A stretch of 57,500 bases of DNA from Hormiphora californensis (Eukaryota; Ctenophora; Tentaculata; Cydippida; Pleurobrachiidae). The notes beneath the pieces were generated by a model. The model had not been told where the DNA came from. It saw only the letters and a program-made list of their open reading frames with translations, and made no database searches. A program made the position numbers and the translations under genes. The stretch covers positions 4,513,355 through 4,570,854 of the forward strand of contig CM035360.1 in assembly GCA_020137815.1 (NCBI GenBank), given 5' to 3'. Positions 1 through 11,300 of the stretch are shown here, in pieces (the stretch's first letter is position 1; every line of letters starts with the position of its first letter).

Positions 1-2516
1 CCATTATGGGACGCCTAGCGGACAGAGGTAAAATATATTTCATCTAGCTTGAATCTGGATCATTCGATCAAGTGGCAGGCGGCAGCTGTGGCTTGATCGA
101 GAATCTGGATTCACATTTCTGTCTTCTGATATCAGTTTGTCAAGAACCTGCCAAGGATGCAGTTAGATTCTTCCCTAAATGATAATGTATCAGTGCAACC
201 ATCATTCATAAAGGCCAGAGTCTTGACTGAGGGGTAAATTTGTAAATTGGCCCTCAGTCACAACTTCAAAGGCAAATTTCATCAAGTCTGTAGCGCGCGG
301 CAACACCATTGCTTTGTCCCCAACAATTTTCACCACTCGGCCTCCGCGCGCGCAGAGCCCACCAGGCCCACTTGAGCGGTGAATTGGCCTTGCCGACACG
401 CTCCAATGCACCTGCACTTCGCCACGTGAGGTAGGGGACATTATTGTGCCCTTAATTAGTAGCATGACACAGAGGAAGCGACCTCCTTCTGCATTTTCCC
501 CATAATTGAGTTGTCACCCCTGCACACCCTTTTTTCACCCCTCTCTCTCCACCAATCAACACTCTCGGGTTGTTGTTTTTTGTGTAATTTGACAGACTTA
601 TTGTCGCCAGACTAACACAAGAGGGCGGCTTCCGCTTCCCGTTGTTAGTAATAATAGTCAGCTAAAACGTACCAATTACCAAATACCCAGTAGAAATGGT
701 GGGCGGACTCTAGTGCTAACGGACTCTTTATCTAAATTCAAGGCGGACTCTATATCTAAAAGCGGACTCTTTATCTACAGTTAGACTTTGAAAAAAGTTT
801 AGATAAAGAGTCCGCCCAGTGTAGACTTTTTAGATATAGAGTCCGCACTGTGTAGACTTTTTAGACATAGAGTCCCCTGGTACATTTTGGCGCCAAATCC
901 CCCAACCCGACTCTATGTCTAAAATCCTAAACCAACCAAAACCTAACCCCAACCATAACCCTAACCCTAACCTCGAACCCAAATAATGGCCCTAACACTT
1001 CTCAATTAGTATAGAGGTACAGCAAACTCTCGTTTCCGGCCTAACGGCCGAAATCTCGAGTTCGCTGAGAATGGCGGACTCTATGTCTAATTTAGATTTA
1101 TTTTTATGTAGATATAGAGTCCGCTCTTTGTAGACTTTTTAGATAAAGAGTCCGCCCTGTTTAGACTTTTTAGAGATAGAGTCCTCCTTGAGTTTAGACT
1201 TATTTGGACTCTTTATCTAAATTTAAATTTAGATATAGAGTCCACTGTAGACTTAGAGTGTAGCACTAGAGTCCGCACACCAGTAGAAATAAGCATGGAA
1301 GTAGCAGCCAAAGACCATGCCCAGTCTTGCCTTGCTCGACCCTCTCTCTCCACCTCATCCCAATTTAAATATCCTTCACTTTCAGAAGGAAAAGGACGGC
1401 ATTCAGCCCAGCTACAACCCTGGCCCTGGAGGAGTTTGCCAATAGTATCAACTGGAAAAGAGGGGAAAGCGAGAAAATTACAGATTTTGCCCTTCGACAT
1501 GGACTGACATTCTACCAAGTCAAGGTAAAACGGCAGGCCTAGCTGATCCCCCTCTTTTATCCTACCTCCCCTTTCATAACACGGCCTGATCTCTCACACA
1601 CCGACTCAGCTCCATCCCTCCCATGATCTGTATGGCAGTGTCGAGAATCAAAAACGGGTCTGACGCCGACAGAAAGTCCACGATCTACCCCTCAAACCAT
1701 GCCTCTCTCGCACACTCATTTCTCTCTCCCTGTAGGTTTGGATGAACAACCACAGGCCAAGAAAGACGATCAGCAACTACCAATACCAACACCCATACAC
1801 CAAGAACTTCCTACCATCACGTGATCTTAGCAAGGTTAGTAGCTGAGAAAAACTGAAGAAGGTTTATAAGTTGTGGAAAGTTTCTACAAGAACCATCTCC
1901 TTTCTAAGAAGCTAGACCAACACCAATTGTACAATTTTACACTGTACATGAGCTTCTTTCCCTCATGGTTTGGTATACAAAATGATCATTACATACCCCC
2001 CTCAGGTTATCCAGGCGCTAGGTGAGAACACAAACAGAGTTGCTGCAGCAGGTGACGCGTTCTCTCTCGGCCAAGCAACAAGTCTACAATACACCCTTCC
2101 AATTCACTCTAGCGTGTTACCATCAATCACTAGTCAGGTAAGAAAGTTTAGTAAAACATCTCTGATTTAGTAAAACATCTCTGATTTACTGAAATCACGT
2201 GACCTCATATATTTGAATTTCGCAAAAATATTCGCCCAAAACCCCTCTCCCAAGGGAGTCCCATCTCTCTTATTGTGTAACTAATCGCTATATATTTCAG
2301 ATGCCGGAACACAGCAGTGCCTTCACCTCAGTGACAAGCACCCCTGCAGACACCCCCACTCCCACTCTAACATCCTCCTCCTCATCCCTCCCCATGTCCT
2401 CCTCAACAACATCAAGCACCTTCTCAGCGGACCAGCTGATATTCAGCAGTGCCCTCGATTCAAGGGATTTAGGACAGTTGTTCGGCAAGACAGATAGCCA
2501 CGGGACTCGATCATAG
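1..2516 (+). CDS. divergent homeodomain protein, 3' part (5' exons outside window)
   Basis: Likely sequence-specific DNA-binding nuclear factor. Five exons join in phase: 1-27 (5' end cut by the window), 1386-1524, 1736-1834, 2006-2137 and 2301-2516 (stop TAG). Donors are GTAAAA, GTAAAA, GTTAGT and GTAAGA; acceptors are pyrimidine-AG. The first two spliced exons plus the small one encode a basic start (RRKRTAFSP), a helix region (LALEEFANSINW), a second helix (EKITDFALRHGL) and the recognition helix VKVWMNNHRPRK. W48, N51 and R53 of the homeodomain are kept, but F49 is Met and the usual QNRR is NNHR. After the domain comes a Ser/Thr/Pro-rich tail with no domain I recognise; about 203 residues are visible. 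It does not fit POU, SIX, HNF1 or Antp classes by eye. The WMxN core recalls plant ZF-HD proteins. Intron 1 (1358 bp) carries a foldback element. Confidence 0.7.
698..1279. mobile_element. MITE-like foldback element with 11-bp target duplication
   Basis: CCAGTAGAAAT occurs just outside both ends (687-697 and 1280-1290). The ends are inverted copies of GCGGACTCTAGTGCTA. Inside, the motif GCGGACTCTATATCTAAA and its complement recur about ten times in both orientations (703-870 and 1074-1275), separated by a CCCTAA-rich core. It has no coding capacity and lies in intron 1 of the homeodomain gene. The long duplication would suit a Mutator-type element, but this is inference. Confidence 0.6.
926..977 (+). 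repeat. degenerate CCCTAA (telomere-like) tract
   Basis: Imperfect AACC/CCCTAACCCTAA units form the core of the surrounding foldback element. A similar interstitial tract is at 41021-41075. It is not a chromosome end, because genes lie on both sides. Confidence 0.5.
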
Positions 2517-3345
2517 TGAATATATTGTTATTGTTGAGAGAACAATTGTGAGAGATATGCTTATAATAGTTCTAGGTGCCAAATGTGCAGATGAATCGTA
2601 TATCAAATGTGTCTATACCGTGTATACAGCGATTCATGATATATGCGGGTTCAGACTCTCGCCAGTCGATGTATCCCAAAAGCTATTCACAGGGCCTACA
2701 AATCCGGTTAATTGTGAGTCAACTGTATAAAATGCGAGGTTTGAGGGAAAGGAAGAAGTGGATCTGTCTGGCGGCGCTGACCCGAGCTGTATGCACCGTC
2801 AGACAGAGACGAGTAGTGTGATGAGATGAAAGTGTCGATTGATTAATATTGCCGATATATAGTCAGATGTATAATGTATAGTGGTACTAGTCGAGGGAGA
2901 TAAGAGAGAACTTTAGGGATAAACAGTTCTTCTTAGGATATTTATTCAACATGTTCCGACTGTCATGGTGACATGGGAGAGTCGGGTGTCATTTATTCGC
3001 TTTTGTTCCACCCCCAAATAATGTTGTTATTATTTGTCACAATTGTATTGGCATTGAAAGTGTATCATGTTCGATAGCCTGAACGGCTGGTATAACAGAA
3101 GACTGTCAGGCATCACGCCGACAGATGGGTCATCGGACCCTCAACTATCAGCCCAAACTTTTCATTCCAATGCCAATACATAATAAATTGTTCAGACAGT
3201 CGGGTTAAGGGTTTGGGTAAAGAAATAAATTAAACGGGTTAAAAATCTGTCACCTCCAGCTTTTCTCTCATCATGGATTGTGTTTCTATGGAAACACTCT
3301 AGAATTCCATCACCATGGTAACACTCTAGAATTCCAAAGTTCCTC
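2517..3345. other. intergenic: convergent 3' ends
   Basis: The stretch lies between the stop of the + strand homeodomain gene and the stop of POLR1H on the minus strand, so it must hold both 3' UTRs. TTTATT (AATAAA on the minus strand) is present near 2940 and 2990, and AATAAA on the + strand near 3181 and 3224. Which signals are used cannot be told. No coding exon was recognised. Confidence 0.5.
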
Positions 3346-6300
3346 TCAACTGTTTTCCGTTTCCTGGAATTTACACCGGGGACACCGATAGAAGATAGTC
3401 TGACCCTCGTCCGCTCCCCTGAGTTGTCGGGTCGTGTAGGACATGCCCTCGTGGGCACACTTTGGACACTTTCGGTCCGTCATTGGTCCCTGATCAGTCG
3501 TGTCCTCGGTATCGTCCTGGGGGCAGGGTAGGGGAGATGTTAAAGTTGAAATGGGTGAATTGGCATTTGGCAATGAATTGGATATATACTAAGTATGTAT
3601 ACTATGTATTATACCAAAACTAATTGAAATTAGTGGGCCGGAAAGGTTGCCCTACTATTTGAGCTACCTTTGCCACCTTAACATTCACAGGGTACAGATA
3701 GGGTACAGAAGATTCGCCTTTATTCACAAGGGAATGTACTGGTGCCAAAGGTAGCTCAAATAGTAGGGAAACCTTTCCGGCCCACTAATTTCAATTAGTT
3801 TTGGTATAATATGCATCATTTTTGGGATTTTTTATCCATGTAGGGTTAGTAGAGAGGTTAGAATCGCAAAATTGCGAAATTGTCATTTTTGACGTCATTT
3901 TGACGTCATAATGATGACGTAATATCATCGGGATTACCTAGATGAAGATACTGACCAAGTTTGAGATTGATTGGATGAGATTTGAGTCCGCTATGGCGAA
4001 AAAACCCATATCGTCATATATCTATTTTTAGACAGTCATTAACATTTGTGCTGTTGCATAAAAAATAATAGTATGAACAATACAAACAGTCATAACACAT
4101 TGTCTTTAGACGCGTTTTAAGACCCTTATACATCTAGTTCTGAAAATTCGCAATATAGTTTCTGAAATTTCAGACAATTCTTATTGCTTCCTGTGCGTTG
4201 TTAAAACAAGCAACACCGTTAAAATGACAAAACGTGCAGTGTTGGTGCAGCAGGGCAAGTTATTAGCTAGAACGTGATATTACCTAGAACGTGATATTAC
4301 CTAGCACGTGATATTACTTAGTAAGTGATTGGTAGCCCCTGTACGAGTGCGGATCGGTAGAGACCGGCCTTTTTTGGACCGAATTGCCATGCACTATTGC
4401 CATGCACTATTACCATGCACAGTTTCAACAGGTCTCTCCTCACTTTATTCTATCATATTATGTCGAGCAGGCAATTCTAGCATAGCAATTCCTTACTATT
4501 TCCCTTCCTAGGGATATTATAGCAGGGGGGCCGGGGCTGCTGATGCAGTTGAGCTGACTTTTGTTTGTAGCATGTCTATGGTAATTCTGCTTGATTTGTG
4601 ATTCATTTAACATGCTGTCTCCTAACATCTTCTTCAAATTTTCTAAAACTGACCTTCTATTCAGTACAGCTAGTTTTTTTACGGTTCAGACCTCGGGCGA
4701 GCGACGAAAATGACATTTACTCGTTTCGTGTACCGGGTAAGTTACTACAAACCATTCACACACATACCCCAAGGAATAAAGTTAATCCATATAACTCTAT
4801 GACACCCCTTGAGGAATGATTTTATTTACTGTGGTTCCGTTTCAGCACCGAACTTGTCTCCTGTTTGCCTCAACCATCTTTCTCCTTGGACTGTCGAGGT
4901 GGTGGTTTAATGATAATATCTCAGCTTCCGTTGCTATAGCATCCAACCAGAACATCAACTTGATAAATGAATCTAAAACCCCTGCAGTTCTGTCGACTCA
5001 GGAATCCCAAGTAGAAGAGCAGGAAGAACAAGACACAAAACGTGAAGTGCTTCTTGCCACCCCTCCCTGTTGATAAACCCCCTTCGGATGCCATCGGAAG
5101 AAAGGTTCTGGAAATTCAATCAAAAGACGTGTTGGAAGGCCTACCTGACCACTATCTGCCAGACTACAAAACCTTCTGCTGGTACGACGCAAACGCCCAG
5201 TTCAGCTGTCTCCCCTCTGTCTACGTCATCGGTCTGCCAAAGTGCGCTACAACAGACCTCTCACGCAAGCTCGTACTACACCCGGAGGTTGAGTTCGACC
5301 GACACGAGAAGGAGTACCACTACTGGACACGACGTCGTCTTGCCCGACCGACGAGTCTATGGGCACGGAAAAAAGCGGGCAAGGAGGATTTTATGGACTA
5401 CGTTAAGGGTTTGGATGCCAGTAGAATTAGGGAGCGGAGGAATATTGTGTGGGTGGATGGAACACCGTCAACTTCGTTCGAATTGTTTGACATCGTCCCA
5501 AATATCAACTACACCAACGCGGATTTGCTATACGCGGTGGTCCCCTCCGCCAAGATTATCATGAGTCTCCGAGATCCCGTTGACCGGGCCTACTCTGGGT
5601 TCCGCTACTTTAATACACACGCACCCCCGAAAAGGACACCCGAAAACTTCCACACCGAGGTGGAGGAATCGATTCGTCAGTGGGAAAAATGTATAAAACA
5701 CGGAGTGATCTGAAAGATTGCTGCTATCGGCCGGATCAACGGGATTTAGCTTGACGATCTTTTTGACGTCGGTATCTACGGTTGCTACGTTGAACCGTGG
5801 TCCACACTGTACAGGGACAACTTTTATCTTCTCAACTTTGAGTACTATTCAAGGGACCGAGCTAAAAGTCTAGCGGAAATTTTTGAGTTATGGCGTATCA
5901 CGGTTACCACAAGGGGAGATGAAGGGTGGTTCGCAAAATAACATTGAAAACCATCAAAAATCGCACCCACAAATGCTAGAGAAAACTCGAGATCTGCTAA
6001 AGAAGTTTTACAGTCCGTTCAATGCAATGCTAGTGAAAGTAACGGGAAGAGACGAATTTTTCTTCTAAAAAATGGCTACGCCAGTCACCCTGTGCACCTA
6101 CACACGCTTGACACTGCACAGTGCACACACGTTAGTACAGACTACGGTCGCTTGTAGTGGGAAAACGGTAATGGAAAACTGAGATACAGTAACAGTGGGG
6201 GGGGGGGGGGTCCAGCCCTAAAAAAAGCTAAAGGTACCCTGATTTTGGTCGATAGCGTTTTTTATTTTAGCTTTTTTTAGCTTTTTTTAGCCCTACTTTT

Positions 6301-7991
6301 ATGTTTTTTCAGCATTCATCTGACACTTTTCCATTAAATTTTCATCCTTCCGGACGTCTATTGACTGCATTTGTTCATTTCCTGCACATTTTATCCATAA
6401 TCTACCGTTTATGTCCATACATAGCAATTTCTGTATCCACCCATACTGCCATTTTCTGGAGAATTTTTTCGATAAAAATATTATTCAAATTTGATAAAAA
6501 TAGTTTTAAAAAGTTCAAAAAACGTTATAAAACGTTATAATAAAAGTTTAAAAAATTTGGTGTCAGCGGGATTCGAACCTATATGAATCCACCCCTATAA
6601 AACTCAATTTTAGCTTTTTTTAGCTTTTTTAGCCTTAAAAAGCTAAAAAAAGCTAAATAAAGCTAAAAAAAGCTAAAAAAAGCTAAAAAAAAGCTAAAAA
6701 AAAGCTAAAAAAAGCTAAAAAAAAAGTTAAAAAAAGCTAAAAAAAGCTAAAGGTACCCTGATTTTGGCCGTTAGCTTAGCTTTTTTAGGGCTGGACCCCC
6801 CCCCCCCCCAACAGTGCTGCTTGCAGTCAAAATACGGTAACGCAAAATACAGTAAGGAGACGCGCACGGTACATAACGCGCGGCAAAAAGTTCATGTGTC
6901 AGCACGTACTAGCGCCCTGATTGGTCACGGTTGCGCGTCGTCTTACTGTATCTTCGTTTTCCATTACCGTTTTCCCACTACAAGCGACCGTGTAAGACGA
7001 TGCGCAACCGTGGCCAATCAGAGCGCTAGTATGTGCTGAACACATGCACTTTTTACCGCGCGTTATGCAACGTGCGCGTCTCATTACTGTATTTCTATTA
7101 CGGTAATACGACTACAAGCAGCACTGTAACGCTTTTCGTCAGTACACGACTAAAAAGTAGTTCTTCCTTTGTTAGTGACTGGCTCTCCGACACTGGTCGT
7201 GATCGAGCTCTCTACCGCGCCTTCACGGGATACTACTGCAGAATACATCTAGTACAGACTTCTAGTGTTCAACATGTATTCCGTGTTTGTAAAGTTATTA
7301 TTACCTTTGTTATCATGCAGAATTTCATTGTACTTTTCTGAGTTTTGGTTTACAGTTTACATGACAATAAAAGTTTTAGTGTACACAGCAGGTCAGAGGC
7401 CTTCCATCTGAAAAATTTAACGCGTATCATCTCTCAGCCACTCTCAAACAGCTGACGAATGATGGAGGATAGAAATTAGAACGGATGGTGGAGGATTATA
7501 GGTAAAATGGTGAAGGATAGGACGAATGGTGGAGGATAGGAAGGATGGAACTCAGTTGTGTCTCAGAGCTACAAATCCACCCTTTTTCATTATGGCCATG
7601 TCATTACCCACTATCCCCACTAGTTTTGGTACGCTGAATCACCTGAGCTACTTTTTGAAGTTCTCAGATGCGAAAAAATGGCCGAAAATCGGCCATGAGA
7701 CAATTTGGCCGACGGGAATGGTATTCCCGTATTCCTCTATTTGGGACACCGGGTTAGAAAATAACAAATGGGAATGTTGACAATAAAACAATGCAAAAGA
7801 GCTATAACTACCTCGTCTCCAGGAGCCCTGTCCGTTGACCGGGTATTGAACACAATGGTCGTCTTGATCTCTCTGTTCAACAGATCCGTATAGGAGTGGG
7901 GCAGGGAGCATAACCGACAGATAACCGCGTTCCCAGTTATCTCCAGGGGCAGGACGCTGTCACATCTTTGACAGAATGGATTTACTGACAT
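3346..7991 (-). CDS. POLR1H: RNA polymerase I subunit RPA12 / ZNRD1
   Basis: Small Pol I subunit that supports RNA cleavage and proofreading through a TFIIS-like C-terminal ribbon in the nucleolus. Two exons: 7991-7812 (60 codons, ATG to GAG before GTAGTT) and 3516-3346 (57 codons with stop, after CCCTGCCCCCAG), both phase 0. Total 116 aa, against about 126 in vertebrates. The N-terminal zinc ribbon shows [11 protein letters not shown] and later ICRLC. The C-terminal ribbon shows CPKCAHEGM, then [16 protein letters not shown] and KFQE; the catalytic Asp-Glu pair of the TFIIS-type hairpin (ADEG) is intact. The single 4.3-kb intron holds a sulfotransferase pseudogene on the opposite strand and several foldback repeats. 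The stop lies 830 bp from the convergent homeodomain gene. Confidence 0.92.
3608..3810. mobile_element. short foldback (MITE-like) element
   Basis: Arms of about 65 bp are nearly perfect inverted copies. The left arm begins TATACCAAAACTAATTG and the right arm ends with its complement. The loop of about 75 bp is non-coding. It lies in the POLR1H intron just upstream of exon 2. Confidence 0.65.
4267..4330 (+). repeat. 17-bp tandem repeat
   Basis: About 3.5 copies of CTAGAACGTGATATTAC, the third and partial fourth slightly diverged. It is non-coding and lies in the POLR1H intron. Confidence 0.7.
4816..6068 (+). pseudogene. CHST15-like carbohydrate sulfotransferase pseudogene, nested in POLR1H intron
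   Basis: Relic of a type II Golgi sulfotransferase of the CHST15 (GalNAc4S-6ST) type. The ATG at 4816 opens a membrane anchor ([19 protein letters not shown]) and an acidic stem. Near 5045-5073 the frame must shift to reach the catalytic domain (YKTFCWYD..., then [10 protein letters not shown] at about 5233). PKCATTDL corresponds to the 5'-phosphosulfate loop PKCGTTDL with Gly changed to Ala. [16 protein letters not shown] is the 3'-phosphate-binding motif. Two in-frame stops follow (5711-5713 and 5746-5748). A second frameshift near 5880 leads to the C-terminus ([13 protein letters not shown]...). With no introns between motifs and several breaks it looks like a dead copy, possibly retroposed. 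Sequencing error could explain one break but hardly all four. Confidence 0.75.
6196..6810. mobile_element. foldback element with poly-G/poly-C termini
   Basis: Starts with a G run followed by TCCAGCCCTAAAAAAAGCTAAAGG and ends with the complement (TTTTTTAGGGCTGGA plus a C run). The interior is AT-rich with many AGCTTTTTTT or AAAAAAAGCT units. AACAGTG is present at both borders (about 6191 and 6810), which suggests a 7-bp target duplication. It splits an older repeat: sequence left of it (6145-6190) matches, in reverse, 6955-6990. Confidence 0.5.
6811..7127. mobile_element. MITE-like inverted-repeat element
   Basis: Terminal inverted repeat ACAGTGCTGCTTG at 6811 and CAAGCAGCACTGT ending at 7127. 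Subterminal arms continue inward with about 80% identity (for example TTGGTCACGGTTGCGC against GCGCAACCGTGGCCAA). No ORF with recognisable content. It lies in the POLR1H intron. Confidence 0.6.
7587..7754 (+). mobile_element. truncated copy of the hAT-type MITE found at 35438-36236
   Basis: The sequence from ATTATGGCCATGTCATTACC to TGGGACACCGGG is a close reverse-complement match of 35438-35605. Only one terminal repeat (TGGGACACCGGG) is present, so the copy is partial. It lies just downstream of POLR1H exon 1. Confidence 0.7.
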
Positions 7992-8377
7992 GATGCTAGA
8001 TACAGGAGGAAAGGATTGTAATTAGGTGCGATGGGGGGGGGGGGGGAAGGCATAATATGTGTCATATATTGTGTCATCTCGAAGTCGATATAAATAGGAA
8101 AGAGATTGCTAACGGTGGGAAACTTGGCAATGAACGACAAAGTTTCAGCAAAAATAGTTCAAAATTGTCCAGCAATAAATCAATTACAAGGTGACAGATA
8201 ATATAGATCAGTGAAAAATATTCATGTTAAAAAATGAAGCTAAAATAATAAGAATCAACAGCATAAATGGGGCCTTGATCTGGATCACTAGGATCAGATT
8301 CTCCGATCCCAGTAATCCATTATTCACATCCACAACAACTGTACTGCACGGGATATGTATGATCGATACAGTAAAAA
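7992..8377. other. intergenic, upstream of POLR1H
   Basis: A 386-bp gap between the stop codon of the oxygenase gene and the POLR1H start, both on the minus strand. It contains a G run at about 8033-8046. The POLR1H promoter must lie here or overlap the upstream gene's 3' UTR; no TATA box or other element stands out. Confidence 0.4.
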
Positions 8378-11300
8378 CTAAAGTTCATCCTTCTTCCCGC
8401 TGATCCCCTCCATCTTTTTAAAATCAGTAGCACCCAACTCTCTCAATTCCTTTCTAAACTCCTCTTTATACGTTTCATCATGTTTCAGGGCTGACTTTTC
8501 AAACTCTCTCTCCAGATAAGTTGGGTCACCTCCGTATGAGGTTATTATCTTTCCCCGGAGGAACATCTCTAGGGCGGATTCCAGGGGGCCGTGCTGAAGA
8601 GAAAAGAGTTTTAGTGGGGGTGCCAATAATAAAGCATGTTTGTTACTGGGGGCCTGGGCAGATTGCTCTAAATAATGATAAAAAGTACCAAAAGGTAAAA
8701 AACAGGCCGTACTTGACACATACCCCATTGTAATTGTCAGCCTCATAATCGAACCCCTCCGCCCGGACAGGACTCTCGCTAAATCCTCTTATCACAGCAT
8801 CTGCCATGGTCTGGGCCACTTTAACCGCGAAGGTATGGCGGGGTCCACCCAACCGGGCGTGGGGTGGTCTGGCAGAGTGGGGGATCTCACAGTGAAATAC
8901 TGCCATTCGACCATACCTACAGGAGATGACATGGTGCTATTAATGATGATGGTCATGACTCTGGGTACCTTCAGGAGACATGGTATTAAATGATGATGGT
9001 CATGAATCTGGGTACCTGGACCGGAGTATGTGGAACTATTAAACGATTATTAGCTCTTTCTTGTTTTCACTAACTTGTTCATGTGTGAGGTTTGGGGTGT
9101 TTTCACTAACTTGTTCGCTAGACCCGATATTATTTCACTAACTTGTTCATGACAGATCCTATTATTTCCTTCCCATCCTCGTGCCTGTACCACACAGTAC
9201 CACCCAGATCTCCTGGCTGGTATTCCTTGTTCAGGTAGATCAACAGCGTGTACTCGTCCCTGCAATGGGAGAATTGTTAGTATCCAGTTGTAACCCAGCG
9301 GCGCTTGTCAGCGCTGTGTACTGAAGGGTAGATGGAAACTGTTATTGCTAAGGTAACCGGGTGTAACCCAGCGGCGCTTGTCAGCGCTGTGGTACAAAAT
9401 ATGTGTAGATGGGGGATTCAACAAAACTAGACAACTTTAAATTTTCTAACCCTCCTTAACATATTTTGTAAAAAGCCGTGTGATGCGTAGTGAAACAGGG
9501 TCAAGCAAGACAAAACTCAACAAATTCAACTGACCTTCCAAAGCAGTCAGGATGTATTCGGGTGTGATCCCATGCTCGATTTAGATTATTAGAAACATCG
9601 TAGGGGTACCAGTGGGATCTGCCAGTTAACTTCTTCATTACCCACGCCATCCTTCTCCAGATGGGTGTCCTGGCAAGCTGCAGGGTAGAGGTGGGGGGAT
9701 TAGGGGGGGGGGCAGCTGCAGGTAGGGTAGAGATGGGGTGATTAGGGGGGGGGGGGCAGCCGTAGGTGAGATGAGGTTTTTGTGGGGGGGGGGGGGCAGC
9801 TGCAGGTGAGATGGGGTGATTAGGGGGGAGGCAGCTGCAGGTGAGATGGGGTGATTAGGGGGGGGGGGGCAGCTGTAGGTGAGATGGGGTGTTTGTGGGT
9901 GGGTGGGGGGAGGTTGGGATGTTTAGGGGGGGGGGGCAGCTGCCATGTAGGTGAGATGGGGTGCTTGCGGGTGGGGGGGGGGGGGGGGGGGGTGTCCTTT
10001 TATACTCGTACTGTGTATCTTCGAGCACGCAGCCCGGTTCGGAGAGGGCTATTTAGTTATTCCTGACAATCGTCAAAGTCCATTTCCCAACATACTCCCA
10101 CCTCACAGTTACCCTACCACCTCCGCAAACCGACCGGGTCCTACCCATCGTCCCATCACCCCAACACCCACCCGCTAGCCCTCACCCCACCCTCTCACCC
10201 ATCACCCCAACACCACTCCCTCACCCCACCCTCTCACCCAAACACCCACCCCCTCCCTCACCCAAACACCCATCACCCCAACACCCACCCCCTCCCTCAC
10301 CCCACCCTCTCACCCAAACACCCATCACCCCAACACCCACCCCTCCCTCACCCCACCCTCTCACCCTCTCACCCCAACACCCACCCCCTCCCTCACCCCA
10401 CCCTCTCACCCAAACACCCATCACCCAAACTGCACCACTCCCTCACCCCACCCTCTCACCCAAACACCCATCACCCCAACACCCACCCCCTCCCTCACCC
10501 CACCCTCTCACCCAAACACCCATCACCCTAACTGCACCACTCCCCTGGTGTACTACCTGGTAGAGTGGTTGTGGTGTCATGAATACTACGTTATCACCTT
10601 CATCACCCCACCCCCTACCCATCACCACAACAACCCGCCCTCCCTCACCCCACCCCTCCCCACCCGCACCTCCCACCCACCCACGACGTTTTATTACCTG
10701 ATAGAGTGGTTGTGGTGTCATGAATACTACGTTATCACCTTCATCACCCCACCCCCTGCCCATCGCCACAACACCACTCCCGTTACCTGATAGAGTGGTT
10801 GTGGTGTCATGAATACTACGTTATCACCTTCATCACCCCACACCCTCCTCCCTCACCCCACCACCCCAACACCGCCCACCACTCCCGTTACCTGATAGAG
10901 TGGTTGTGGTGTCATGAATACTACGTTATCACCCCCATCATCTCCCTCCTGGTAGATGTAGTCGGAATCTGGGAAATAATTGATATGAGGGATTTAAATA
11001 ATCAATTGAGTGGAGGTAGCAAATTTGGGTAAAGTTAGGGGAGTTTTATCTTGGACATGAATTATGTTTGTTTGTTTGTTAGTGCTGCGATTCGGAGTAT
11101 AATGCATATATATCTAAGCATATAATACCTATGCGCAGTACATATATTACTGTCTCCAGCCCCTAGTATTGTCCCAGAGAAATGCTACGAGATTTATTAA
11201 CAATAGGATGATGTGTAAAGATAGCGGTTGAAAGAAAAATACTCTACTGGGGGGTATTATTCTATCTTATCAAGATTCAAGCGCATAGATATGCTTCTTC

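Noticed and set aside
6545-6600. tRNA-like B box (GGTTCGAATCC on the minus strand)
   Set aside because: The T stem does not pair and no A box lies at the right distance; it is within the AT-rich foldback element.
9290-10545. CRISPR-like array
   Set aside because: Repeats are minisatellites of varying length without regular spacers, in an animal intron.
10221-10790. Pro/Gly/Trp/Val-rich ORFs on both strands
   Set aside because: Translations of the CACCC minisatellite and of the duplicated exon 6 fragments.
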